DNA of 64,000 nucleotides, taken from the NCBI GenBank assembly GCA_963841845.1, contig CAWJEG010000005.1:186001-250000 (forward strand). The letters run 5' to 3'. The position numbers and the translations under genes are program-made. Each line of letters opens with the position of its first letter. Position 1 is the stretch's first letter. Below, in pieces: positions 16,711-25,439 of this stretch. Below the pieces are notes generated by a model, which ran no database searches, had not been told where the DNA came from, and saw only the letters and a list, made by a program, of their open reading frames with translations. The DNA is from CAVVGZ01 sp963841845 (GTDB lineage: Bacteria; Chloroflexota; Anaerolineae; Anaerolineales; Anaerolineaceae).

Positions 16711-17557
16711 TTATCCTTCGGGTTCTGGCTGGCAATTCGGACAGAAATGGGTTCCCCGCTGCCCAACCAGAATTCGTTGGATTTTTTCACCGCATACCAT
16801 ACACTTCTCCCCGGTTCTTTGATATACCCTGAAAGTATTCTGGAAGTCACCCCCCCGGTAAACCCAGTCAATGCTGGCTCCATTCCGAAAAATTCCTTCG
16901 TTTAATGTATCGCGAATGGACTGCAAGAGCAGCGTCTGCTTTTTCAAAATCTATTTTGCTGGATAACATCCTGGGATGGATACCCGCCCTGTACAACGCT
17001 TCATCGGTATAAATATTTCCCATTCCCGCCAGAAACGTTTGATCCAAAAGCAGGGCTTTTATCATTCGATGATAAGTAATCAACCGCTTATGGAATGATC
17101 CGGATGATAATTCACTGCCTAACGGCTCAGGCCCAAGATTCTTATAAACTGTCTGCGGATCTTCCACCAGCCATATCCGTCCAAATTTACGCGGATCGTT
17201 GAACACCAGCCGCGAACCATCCTGGAATATTGCCCAAAATCGGTCATGGGTTTGGTTGGGTGAAAAATCACCATTTGTTGGTGTTCCGCTTTCGACGCGC
17301 AAATCACCGCTCATCCGCAAGTGGAAGATCATGTGATGCTCAGAAAGACGGATGACAAGGAATTTTCCTCGTCTTCCAACCTGAATAATGATTTGCCCTT
17401 GAATCTTGGATAAAAAGATCTCTGGAAGTGGTTCCTTCAGAGATCTTTCCCAGTTCAACTGCCCTGTTCTAATTTGCCTGCCAATAATCGAATCACTACC
17501 GCGCCCACCGTATTGTAATGCTCTGGCAATCGTCTCTACTTCCGGTAATTCAGGCAT
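16711..17557 (-). pseudogene. mutM: Formamidopyrimidine-DNA glycosylase with a frameshift
   Basis: The 5' frame (17557 to about 16940) encodes PELPEVETIARAL, with the catalytic Pro and Glu, through KALLLDQTFLAGMGNIYTDEALY. The 3' frame (about 16947 to 16711) supplies QSIRDTLNEGI and the zinc finger CMVCG...CPNC. Together they form one complete Fpg that excises oxidised purines. The frames join near 16925-16940, where the sequence has one base too many (or two too few). No slippery run or other recoding signal is seen, so it is a mutation or a sequencing error. As written the protein would lack the zinc finger and be inactive. Confidence 0.88.
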
Positions 17558-17613
17558 CGATTTTGCGCCAATCCGTTGATTCGGCGAGTAGAAAAATATC
17601 TGACTGCACCTGT

Positions 17614-18609
17614 TTATTCGTTGAACATCTCGCCAACACTGCGCCCTTCATTTGCCCGAATGATTACTTCACCCAGCAGTCCAGCTACAGAAATAATCTT
17701 AATCCGGTCTCCAAAATGCGCCAATTTCTCAGGCGGAATTGGGATTGTATCCGTAGTAATGAACTGCTTAACTGGTAGTGCAGCCATTCGCTGTGCAGCA
17801 TCGAGCGATAACACCGGGTGAACGAATATCACATAGATATCCCTGGCACCACATTCTTTGATAATATTTACTGCCTGTTCAATGGAACCACCGGTGCTTA
17901 TCTCATCATCTACCAGAATAACATCCCGGTTGCTTGTATCACCAATTAAGGATAGGGTCTGGGATGCTCCAGACATGTTTGTAATGCGCCGTTTTTCAAC
18001 AAACGCCAACGGTACATTCAGTTCTTCAGCAAAATTCCGGGCTTTCTTTGCAAATCCAAGGTCAGCGGATGCTACTACAGGATCAACCAGATTGTTAATG
18101 AAGGATTTTGCATAATCAATTAAAAGATGAAACGTAGTAAGAACGTCGCCGGGGATTGAGAAAAAGCCTTGAATTTGTCCGGCATGCATATCAAGAGTCA
18201 TATAACGGTCTGCACCGGCAACTTCAATCATGTCTGCCACAAGCCGGGCTGTAATGGGAACACGTGGCTGGTCTTTTTTATCAGAGCGCGAATAACAAAG
18301 ATAGGGCACAACTGCGGTGATCCTGGCAGCCGAATCTAAACGCAGTGTCTGGATCATGATTAGTAATTCCATGAGGTTGGTGTGGACAGGCAGTGTTGAT
18401 GTTTGAATGACATAACAATCCTGTCCGCGCACACTGCTGTTAAGTTTGACAAATATATTATCATTTGGAAATGTATATACTTCCCTGTCTTGCAGCGGGA
18501 TTTCCAGGTATTCAGCAATTTTTTGAGCTAGATCAGGACAAGACCGCCCAGCGTATAGTTTGATGCCCCCGTACTTCATTGTTTCATGTCTCTGAGGTTT
18601 GTGAACCAT
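17614..18609 (-). CDS. prs: Ribose-phosphate pyrophosphokinase
   Basis: Makes PRPP from ribose 5-phosphate and ATP for nucleotide, His and Trp synthesis. Family marks: IKLYAGRSCPDLAQKIAEYL at the N-terminus, VVPYLCYSRSDKKD (ATP and regulatory flexible loop), MTLDMHAGQIQGFF, and the PRPP loop VILVDDEISTGGS. The length from 18609 is 331 residues; an internal ATG at 18579 gives the more usual N-terminus, but the 18609 ATG has GGAG upstream. It lies in a minus-strand run with aspS upstream and mutM downstream. Confidence 0.95.
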   Translation of the reverse strand: MVHKPQRHETMKYGGIKLYAGRSCPDLAQKIAEYLEIPLQDREVYTFPNDNIFVKLNSSVRGQDCYVIQTSTLPVHTNLMELLIMIQTLRLDSAARITAVVPYLCYSRSDKKDQPRVPITARLVADMIEVAGADRYMTLDMHAGQIQGFFSIPGDVLTTFHLLIDYAKSFINNLVDPVVASADLGFAKKARNFAEELNVPLAFVEKRRITNMSGASQTLSLIGDTSNRDVILVDDEISTGGSIEQAVNIIKECGARDIYVIFVHPVLSLDAAQRMAALPVKQFITTDTIPIPPEKLAHFGDRIKIISVAGLLGEVIIRANEGRSVGEMFNE

Positions 18610-18742
18610 TTTGAAGTACTCCCATAAATATATATATAAAAACTATTATACCCAAACAATCCCCGCCGTTCTTAAAACACGAACAAAAAACGGCAAAATT
18701 AATCAATTTATTCTAATCAATTCAGTCAGGATCAAAAAAGGT

Positions 18743-20062
18743 TTAGGGATTTAACCGGTTAGGTCCTCTGAAAAGGTAGACCGCTTCACGCACATTCCCC
18801 AATCCCAAAAGGACCATCAACGATCTTGACAACCCAAAACCAAAGCCGCCATGGGGTGGACAACCATACCGGAAAAAATCCAGATAGAATTTTATAGGGT
18901 CTAGACCCAATCCCTTCTCTTTTGCCTGACTCACAAGAACATCATAGCGGTGTTCGCGCTGGGCTCCGGTGGTGATCTCCAAGCCTTTCGCAATTAAGTC
19001 AAAACTACGCGTGAGTTGAGGGTCATCCGGATGCCGCATGTGGTAGAAAGGCCGGACTGAAAACGGCCAATCGATGAGAAACACAAAATCATGCCCAAAT
19101 TTTTCTTTGACATAATTTGCGATCACCCTCTCACCACCCGGATCGATATCACCCTTCTTTTCAGGTGGCAGTACATAATGGGCATCACTCAATATTTTAC
19201 GTGCCTCGTCCATGGTAATCCGCGGAAAGGGGACTGTGGGAATTTCAACATCTGTCCCCAATAATTCTTTAATTTCATCCCCATGGGCAGCCTTCACTCT
19301 CTGGTAAACATACTGGAGCCATCTTTCCTCAAATGCCATCACATCTTCATGTGAATCCACCCAGGAAATCTCAACATCCACACTGGTAAACTCAGTCATA
19401 TGGCGGGATGTAAAGGAAGGATCTGCTCTAAAGGCAGGACCAATCTCAAAAACATTTTCAAAACCTGCTGCCATTGCCATTTGTTTAAAAAACTGGGGTG
19501 ATTGGGCAAGATATGCTTTTGTTTCAAAATAATCAAGGGAGAATAATTCGGCGCCGCTTTCACTGGGACTGCCCATTAATTTAGGCGAGTGCATTTCGAT
19601 GAAACCTTCCTTGATCCAGAATTCACGCATTGCCATTTCTGCTGTTGTCTGAACTTTGAATACAAGGAGATTTTCCCGCCTCCTCAAATCAAGATACCTC
19701 CAATCCAGACGAAAATCCAGGGCAGGTAAAACATCGCTAAATGGATCAAATGGCAGTTGAGGCTCCGCCTTATTCGATACCACCAAATCCTCCAGTTGGA
19801 GCTCAATCCCTCCCAATTTTACAATCGGGTTCTCAATTACATTCCCGATTATGGTTACAGCACTTTCAACGCCGAGTGAGGAGATTGTTTCTGCAAGCTC
19901 TGGATTTTGGACTTTTTCATTGACCACTTGAACCAGGCCGCTGGCGTCACGTATGATTAAAAATTGCATTTTCTTCTGGTCGCGTAATGTCTGCATCCAG
20001 CCTTGAATTTTTACTTTTTTGCCAATTAGTCCTCTGAGTGAGGATATCTTATCTCTTACCAT
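18743..20062 (-). CDS. aspS: Aspartate--tRNA ligase, archaeal type (probably non-discriminating)
   Basis: A 439-residue class II synthetase with an N-terminal OB-fold anticodon-binding domain (GWMQTLRDQKKMQFLIIRD) and catalytic motifs 2 (FRADPSFTSRHMTEFTSVDVE) and 3 (GFGFGLSRSLMVLLG). The short length and lack of the bacterial GAD insertion mark it as the archaeal/eukaryotic-type AspRS. In bacteria this form often also charges tRNA-Asn for amidation by GatCAB. The ATG at 20062 follows AAGGAG. It is the third gene of the mcm-B12 subunit, meaB, aspS run. Confidence 0.92.
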   Translation of the reverse strand: MVRDKISSLRGLIGKKVKIQGWMQTLRDQKKMQFLIIRDASGLVQVVNEKVQNPELAETISSLGVESAVTIIGNVIENPIVKLGGIELQLEDLVVSNKAEPQLPFDPFSDVLPALDFRLDWRYLDLRRRENLLVFKVQTTAEMAMREFWIKEGFIEMHSPKLMGSPSESGAELFSLDYFETKAYLAQSPQFFKQMAMAAGFENVFEIGPAFRADPSFTSRHMTEFTSVDVEISWVDSHEDVMAFEERWLQYVYQRVKAAHGDEIKELLGTDVEIPTVPFPRITMDEARKILSDAHYVLPPEKKGDIDPGGERVIANYVKEKFGHDFVFLIDWPFSVRPFYHMRHPDDPQLTRSFDLIAKGLEITTGAQREHRYDVLVSQAKEKGLGLDPIKFYLDFFRYGCPPHGGFGFGLSRSLMVLLGLGNVREAVYLFRGPNRLNP

Positions 20063-20094
20063 AATAAAAAACTCCTTCGTTAAGAAAAATAATT

Positions 20095-21156
20095 TTACAA
20101 TAATGAGATGGATGGAATTGAGGTTGAGTTAATTTCAATCTGATTTAAATCCATTTCCAGTAATTTTGATGCGGCCAGGTAGGGAGAAATTTTTCGGTTT
20201 AATATATCATCTAATAAATTGCGGTATTGTGCCTCAGTGATTTTCGCATACCAGTTCGAGTATATAACCATTTGAATGATTTCATTTAATTGTTTCTGTA
20301 ATCGTTTCCGATCCCTTTTTTCCCATAACCCAGAAATCCGCAAATATGCATGGTGGCTTTCGATGGATTGGATTAATGGTTCAAATCCTTCGCCGGCAAT
20401 AGAATTGGTGGGAAGAACCGGGGGAATCCATTTATCAAAATCTCCAGGATGATCCACTATCCCCGCCATACTACTATCCAAAACAACATGGTGCTTGCTG
20501 TGAGTTGTTTGACCAGACACATGCAGCATCAATTTTATAGCCTGAGCGATACTCTCAGCACCGGGTTGATCGCTTTTATTAACGACAAAAATATCAGCAA
20601 TTTCCAGGACCCCGGCTTTATTGAGCTGGATATCATCACCCATAGACGCTGTGACCACCAGCAAGGTCGTATCCGCCAATCTGGCGATATCAATTTCCGA
20701 CTGACCAGTACCAACCGTTTCAATAATGATCCATTGAAATCCGGCAGCATCAAGAATCTGGACTACCGCAGCGGTGGTACCAGCCAATCCTCCTAACATG
20801 CCGCGCGAAGCCATCGAGCGAATAAATACATTTTCGTCTCCGGATAAATCGCGCATTCTAATTCTGTCTCCCAGAAGTGCTCCACCCGAAAATGGGCTGG
20901 ATGGATCCACTGCTATGATAGCAACAGGGATTGGATTTTCCGGATATAACAATCTCAAGCAGCGAACCATCTGATTCACAATGGAAGATTTGCCGGAACC
21001 TGGCGCGCCAGTTACCCCGATGATCTTTGCTTTTCCAGTGAACGGAAACAGCTTATCGATGAACGGGTAGGATTTAAATAGATCGTTTTCGACAGCGGTT
21101 ATCAGTTTTGATAATGCCCGTCGATCTCCATTTAATAATTTTTCAACAATATCCAT
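20095..21156 (-). CDS. meaB: Methylmalonyl-CoA mutase-associated GTPase MeaB
   Basis: A 353-residue G3E GTPase that gates adenosylcobalamin loading and protects methylmalonyl-CoA mutase. Walker A is GVTGAPGSGKSS, followed by AVDPSSPFSGGALLGDRIRM (switch region), IIETVGTGQSE and the base-recognition motif VVNKSDQPGA. It starts 15 bases after the B12-binding subunit gene, so the two are co-transcribed. No mutase catalytic subunit is in the window. Confidence 0.95.
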   Translation of the reverse strand: MDIVEKLLNGDRRALSKLITAVENDLFKSYPFIDKLFPFTGKAKIIGVTGAPGSGKSSIVNQMVRCLRLLYPENPIPVAIIAVDPSSPFSGGALLGDRIRMRDLSGDENVFIRSMASRGMLGGLAGTTAAVVQILDAAGFQWIIIETVGTGQSEIDIARLADTTLLVVTASMGDDIQLNKAGVLEIADIFVVNKSDQPGAESIAQAIKLMLHVSGQTTHSKHHVVLDSSMAGIVDHPGDFDKWIPPVLPTNSIAGEGFEPLIQSIESHHAYLRISGLWEKRDRKRLQKQLNEIIQMVIYSNWYAKITEAQYRNLLDDILNRKISPYLAASKLLEMDLNQIEINSTSIPSISLL

Positions 21157-21171
21157 GGCTGGTTTTGGAAC

Positions 21172-21588
21172 CTACCCTTTTATCTTTTCAGGTCCCAAGA
21201 CATAATAGGTGATATCTTCTACGATTTTTGTTGTCGATGTGCCCGGGCCATAAACAGCCCGTACACCCCATTCTTTTAATTGAGGGATATCATCCTCGGG
21301 GATGATTCCCCCGATAAATATGTGTAAATGGTCCAAATCCCGCTTCTTCAATTCTTCCATAATTTTCGGGACAAGGGTTAAATGGGCACCAGACAAAATG
21401 GACAATCCGATTGCGTCCACATCCTCCTGCAGGGCAGCCTCAGCGATCATTTGTGCGGTTTGCCTGAGGCCGGTATAAATCACTTCCATACCAGCGTCAC
21501 GTAAAGCCCGTGCAACAATTTTCGCTCCGCGGTCATGCCCATCCAGGCCAGGTTTTGCAATGATTATTCTTATTATTTTTTGTGCCAT
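21172..21588 (-). CDS. Stand-alone B12-binding subunit of methylmalonyl-CoA mutase
   Basis: A 138-residue protein equal to the C-terminal cobalamin-binding domain of methylmalonyl-CoA mutase. It has the DxHxxG motif (LDGHDRG), with His as lower axial cobalt ligand, then GLSILSGAH and FIGGIIPEDD. The catalytic TIM-barrel subunit must be encoded elsewhere. The frame is open to a GTG at 21597, but GAGGTGA before the ATG at 21588 supports the latter start. It is the first gene of the operon with meaB. Confidence 0.92.
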   Translation of the reverse strand: MAQKIIRIIIAKPGLDGHDRGAKIVARALRDAGMEVIYTGLRQTAQMIAEAALQEDVDAIGLSILSGAHLTLVPKIMEELKKRDLDHLHIFIGGIIPEDDIPQLKEWGVRAVYGPGTSTTKIVEDITYYVLGPEKIKG

Positions 21589-21768
21589 TCCTGTCACCTC
21601 ATACGCAGTAATTTTATCATACCCATCATCCAGGCATTTCCCCTAGTGTTTTATCTGAAACCGGATATAAATAATAAAAACCGTTGTCGTACAAAGGGTG
21701 TAATGGTAAACTGGTGAGTGTAATAATGGGTAATTATTTCTTTATTAATTTGGGGTCTTGAGAATACG

Positions 21769-22905
21769 ATGCATATCATCTATCCCTTCACCGCAATCGT
21801 TGGACAGGAACGAATGACACGCGGTTTACTTTTAAATGCAGTAGATCCGCGCATTGGCGGAATCTTAATCCGGGGAGAAAGAGGTACCGGTAAATCAACA
21901 GCTGCACGAGCCCTCGCCGCGTTATTGCCCGATGTCAAGGTAGTTAAAGGTTGCCGGTTTGCCTGCGATCCTGAGATCAGTAATTCCTGGTGCACTGAGT
22001 GCAAAGAGAGGGCTGCCAGCGGTGAATGTCTCCCTGTAACTACACGACCGACTGCATTTATCAATCTGCCTGTCTCTGCCACTGAAGACCGTGTTGTTGG
22101 AACCCTGGATATAGAAAAAGCCATCCAGAAAGGGGAGAGACACTTTGAAGAAGGTGTTTTAGCGGCAGCAAATCGCGGGCTATTATATATTGATGAAGTC
22201 AACCTGCTGGATGATCATGTTGTTGACGTATTGTTAGATGCCGCCGCCATGGGAATGAATATTGTTGAAAGGGAGGGTATTTCTTTTTACCATCCATCGC
22301 GTTTTATCCTGGTCGGTACAATGAATCCGGAGGAGGGGGATTTACGCCCCCAACTTTTAGACCGCTTTGCTCTCTCCGTGGAAATTCGCGGTATTCAAAA
22401 TTCACGCGACCGGGTACGAATCGTAGAAAGAAACCTGGCGTTTGAGGCAGATCCTGAGGGTTTTCGTCAGGAATGGATGCCAATAGAAAATGAATTATCC
22501 GAAAAAATCGTAACTGCACGCCGGAAGCTGCCCGAAGTGACCTACACAAGTAGAGATCTGCTGGCTATTGCCACCCTGACCGCTTCTCTGGCGGTGGAAG
22601 GGCATCGCCCTGACCTGGTAATCCTTAAGGCAGCCAGAGCCAACGCTGCTCTTAATGGAAGACTCAAGATTACAGAACTGGATATCGCCCTGGCCGCAGA
22701 GCTTGCCCTCCCCCACCGGCTAAGAAGGGGGCCCTTTCAGCAAACTGAAATGAGCTTTGAAGAACTGCAAGAAAAAATTGAGCAGCTCCGGGGATCTCAA
22801 ATTCCCGATGCCCAATCCCAACCATCCAGTGAGGGTGAGAAGGATACGGACGGGCAAAAAAAAAAGATGATGGAGAACACAGCCAACAAATCCAGGAACA
22901 ATTAA
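21769..22905 (+). CDS. ChlI-like AAA+ chelatase subunit (zero-frame product of a split chlID gene)
   Basis: A 378-residue AAA+ ATPase of the magnesium/cobalt chelatase I family. Walker A is IRGERGTGKSTAARAL, a Cys-rich insert (CRFACDPE...CTECKE) follows, Walker B is LLYIDEVNLLDDH, and sensor 1 is VGTMNPEEG. The last 12 codons after a run of ten As have no family resemblance and end at TAA 22903-22905. The -1 frame continues smoothly into a ChlD-type VWA protein. It is therefore probably both a finished short subunit and the N-terminal part of a longer fusion made by frameshifting at 22860-22866. Its neighbours across the divergent promoter are the B12-mutase genes, which suits a cobalt-chelatase role. 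Confidence 0.9.
   Translation: MHIIYPFTAIVGQERMTRGLLLNAVDPRIGGILIRGERGTGKSTAARALAALLPDVKVVKGCRFACDPEISNSWCTECKERAASGECLPVTTRPTAFINLPVSATEDRVVGTLDIEKAIQKGERHFEEGVLAAANRGLLYIDEVNLLDDHVVDVLLDAAAMGMNIVEREGISFYHPSRFILVGTMNPEEGDLRPQLLDRFALSVEIRGIQNSRDRVRIVERNLAFEADPEGFRQEWMPIENELSEKIVTARRKLPEVTYTSRDLLAIATLTASLAVEGHRPDLVILKAARANAALNGRLKITELDIALAAELALPHRLRRGPFQQTEMSFEELQEKIEQLRGSQIPDAQSQPSSEGEKDTDGQKKKMMENTANKSRNN
22856..22866 (+). other. Slippery A10-G run, candidate programmed -1 frameshift site
   Basis: Ten As then G; in the ChlI frame the codons are CAA AAA AAA AAG, containing the canonical A-AAA-AAG heptamer (22860-22866). AAGGA at 22840-22844 lies 15 bases upstream and could act as a Shine-Dalgarno-type stimulator. 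A hairpin (CTGG-T-GAGG/CCTCCCAG, 22906-22925) lies just after the zero-frame stop. It is 39 bases away, too far for a typical stimulator. Confidence 0.75.
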
Positions 22906-23846
22906 CTGGTGAGGCAGCCTCCCAGCAGGTCTTTGACGATAAAAACGCATACTGGTGGAATGGGGGGCAAAAAGTAAAAACCGGAGAAGTATTTACTCCA
23001 CGCCGGTTAGATAATCCCCTTGATAAAATGGTCCGGCACGTAGCAGGTCGCCGTTCGATTACCCATACGAATCGAAAAAGAGGCAGGTATATTCAGGCTC
23101 GGCCAACCCCAGGGAAAGCCTACGATCTCGCATTTGATGCCACCATTCGGGCAGCAGCACCTTTTCAGAAGAAACGCGCTAAACTCCGGGAAAAAGTTGC
23201 TTTCGCTGTCCGTCCAGCCGATTTTATGCGTAAGGTTCGTGTGCGCCGTACAGCCAACCTTGTCCTATTCCTTGTGGATGCCTCCTGGTCAATGGCTGTT
23301 TCCGAGAGAATGTCAGCCACAAAAGGAGCAATTTTATCGCTTCTCACAGATGCATATCAGAGACGGGACCGGGTCGGATTAATTGTTTTTCAAAAGGACA
23401 GATCGTCGCTGGTTTTACCACCAACCAATTCGGTAACCCTCGCTCAACGTGCTCTTGAAGCAATCCCGGTCGGTGGAAAAACTCCCCTTTCTGCAGGTTT
23501 GAAAATGGCTGAGGAAGTACTGCGCAGGGAAAGACTGCTACATGCAGACGTGCAACCCCTATTAATCGTTTTGACGGATGGGGCAGGTAATGTTTCAATG
23601 GGGAATCTACCTCCCAAAGAGGAAGCCCACAAAATTGCCAGCCAGATTGCCAGGGAGAATGTGCATAGTGTTGTGATCAATATGGAACACGAAGCCTTTG
23701 ATCAGGGCCTGGCAATGGAGTTGGCTGAAAAATTAAAAGCAGTTTGTTATACTCTTTCTGAATTAAAAGCGGATAATTTATATAAAACCGTGAGGCAGGA
23801 AATCAAACAGGTTCACTCGGTCTCAAGCAACAGCTTCGGTAGTTGA
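22866..23846 (+). CDS. ChlD-like VWA domain half of the chelatase fusion (-1 frame)
   Basis: The frame entered by a -1 shift at 22866 reads through a Gln/Glu-rich linker, then VFDDKNAYWWNGGQKVKTGEVFTPRRL, then an integrin-I/VWA domain. The MIDAS motif is LVDASWSMA (DxSxS), with later GGKTPLSAG and LTDGAGN. An internal ATG at 23028 exists, but the conserved-looking sequence upstream of it has no independent start, supporting a fusion. The combined product is about 692 residues, the size of single-gene ChlI-ChlD proteins in Actinobacteria and other phyla. Expected role: metal insertion into a tetrapyrrole, probably cobalt for B12, together with a large CobN/ChlH subunit not seen here. Confidence 0.85.
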   Translation, partial: DDGEHSQQIQEQLTGEAASQQVFDDKNAYWWNGGQKVKTGEVFTPRRLDNPLDKMVRHVAGRRSITHTNRKRGRYIQARPTPGKAYDLAFDATIRAAAPFQKKRAKLREKVAFAVRPADFMRKVRVRRTANLVLFLVDASWSMAVSERMSATKGAILSLLTDAYQRRDRVGLIVFQKDRSSLVLPPTNSVTLAQRALEAIPVGGKTPLSAGLKMAEEVLRRERLLHADVQPLLIVLTDGAGNVSMGNLPPKEEAHKIASQIARENVHSVVINMEHEAFDQGLAMELAEKLKAVCYTLSELKADNLYKTVRQEIKQVHSVSSNSFGS

Positions 23847-23927
23847 GCGATGCGATCACGATATTACGGGTCTGCTTGCCATGAGTCTTACATAATGTTA
23901 TGATGTTTTCGTTACGGAGATTGTAGA

Positions 23928-24359
23928 ATGCAATTCAAGGGCGATCAGCGGGCTCGCATCCGATCCATATTGCTTTTAATCATCATAGCTACCCTGCCTT
24001 GTTACTGTCTTGGTTTTATCGTTTTACAATCCTATGGAATGAATCGCCAGCAAGCAACACCCACCGAAACGGGCACCCCAACCGGTACCCTTGAGATTAC
24101 CAGAAGGGCAACTATTACTCCATACATCACAAAGACCCCGACAGTTACTGGTACAGCAACAATCACCTGGACGCCCTCACCGACCTTAACACTATTCTCT
24201 CCCCCCACCAGGACTGCCTCAATTACGCCAACCGAGACAAGTTCACCCATACCTACCAGCACATCAGAGGATATCCCTACCAGCACCCAGGAAAATACTG
24301 AAGTACCCAGCGAAACTCCAGCTGAAACAGAAATAATAGAAATTACACCTACTCCATAA
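23928..24359 (+). CDS. Membrane-anchored Thr/Pro-rich protein
   Basis: A 143-residue protein with one N-terminal transmembrane segment (about residues 10-32) and an extracellular tail consisting almost entirely of Thr, Pro, Ser and Glu (TPTETGTPTG-like repeats). There is no catalytic domain. Such tails act as spacers or glycosylation stretches; the function is unknown. It lies 19 bases before the first M42 peptidase gene. Confidence 0.6.
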   Translation: MQFKGDQRARIRSILLLIIIATLPCYCLGFIVLQSYGMNRQQATPTETGTPTGTLEITRRATITPYITKTPTVTGTATITWTPSPTLTLFSPPTRTASITPTETSSPIPTSTSEDIPTSTQENTEVPSETPAETEIIEITPTP

Positions 24360-24377
24360 TCTTCTTACAGGCAACCT

Positions 24378-25439
24378 ATGATTGAATTAAAAAACCATAT
24401 AAAAGAATTGATCAGTCTCCCCGGTCTTTCTGGATTTGAAGGTACTGTCCGTAGTGCTATTGAGACTGCCTGGAAACCGTTGGTAGATGAAATGCATACC
24501 AGCCGCTTGGGCAGCTTGCATGGTCTTGTGCGCGGTTCCGGAATCGAACCAAGAAAGAGAGTTTTACTGGCAGCTCACATGGACGCCATCGGGTTGATGG
24601 TCACCCAGGTTGAGGACGGCTTCCTCCGGATTGATGATTTTGGGTCAATCGATTATCGCGTCCTGCCAGGCCAGCTGGTCACAGTTCATGCCGGACGCGA
24701 TCTTCCGGGAATTGTGGTCCAACCTCCGATCAATCTACTGCCTCCATCAACGCGAAAAAAGCCCGTCAAAACTCAAAACCTTTTGGTTGATGTGGGTTTA
24801 TCCAGAGAGGAAGTTGAATCCCAGATATTGCCAGGAACGACAATTTCTTTCAGCCAGAAACCCCTTGATCTCCACGGGGATGTTCTGGCTGGACACAGCA
24901 TGGATAACCGGGTTTCTGTCGCTGCCATTACATTCTGCCTGGAGGAATTAAAAAAGATGATCCATCTCTGGGATGTTTGGGCAGTTGCGACAGTTCAGGA
25001 GGAAGAAACATATGGAGGTGCAATTACATCGCCATTTGAAATCAAACCCCATATTGCCATTGCGCTTGACGTAACGCATGCAAGCGGCCCGGGAATTCCC
25101 GAACACCTGACATCGCCGATGGGAAAAGGGCCTGCACTTGGTTTCGGGGGAAATGTTCACCCCGAGATTTATAAATCCTTTAAAGAGCTGGCTGAAGAAC
25201 TGGAGATTCCTTTCCAAACGGACGTAATGCCGGGAGTTGGGGGTACAGATGCACATGGCATGCAAACCGTCGCCGAAGGAATCCCTACCTTTTTATTGAG
25301 CATCCCTGTTCGATACATGCACACGCCTGTGGAGACGGTTAACCTCAAGGATGTAAAAAGGGTGGGTAGATTGTTGGCAGCATTTATCAACCGGCTTGAA
25401 CCGGATTATCTCCATAACCAGGGATGGATTACCAGGTAG
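24378..25439 (+). CDS. M42 family aminopeptidase (paralog 1)
   Basis: A 353-residue dinuclear-metal aminopeptidase of the M42 (glutamyl aminopeptidase/TET) family. Metal ligands are kept: His in LLAAHMDAIG, Asp in HSMDNRVSV, the catalytic Glu pair in VQEEETYG, Asp in ALDVTHASG and His in RYMHTPVE. Probable role: cytosolic trimming of short peptides. First of three adjacent M42 genes; the next frame opens directly at its stop. Confidence 0.93.
   Translation: MIELKNHIKELISLPGLSGFEGTVRSAIETAWKPLVDEMHTSRLGSLHGLVRGSGIEPRKRVLLAAHMDAIGLMVTQVEDGFLRIDDFGSIDYRVLPGQLVTVHAGRDLPGIVVQPPINLLPPSTRKKPVKTQNLLVDVGLSREEVESQILPGTTISFSQKPLDLHGDVLAGHSMDNRVSVAAITFCLEELKKMIHLWDVWAVATVQEEETYGGAITSPFEIKPHIAIALDVTHASGPGIPEHLTSPMGKGPALGFGGNVHPEIYKSFKELAEELEIPFQTDVMPGVGGTDAHGMQTVAEGIPTFLLSIPVRYMHTPVETVNLKDVKRVGRLLAAFINRLEPDYLHNQGWITR

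Noticed and set aside
23028..23846. Treating the VWA protein as an independent gene starting at ATG 23028
   Set aside because: The -1 frame upstream back to the A-run is open and protein-like, and there is no Shine-Dalgarno before 23028.
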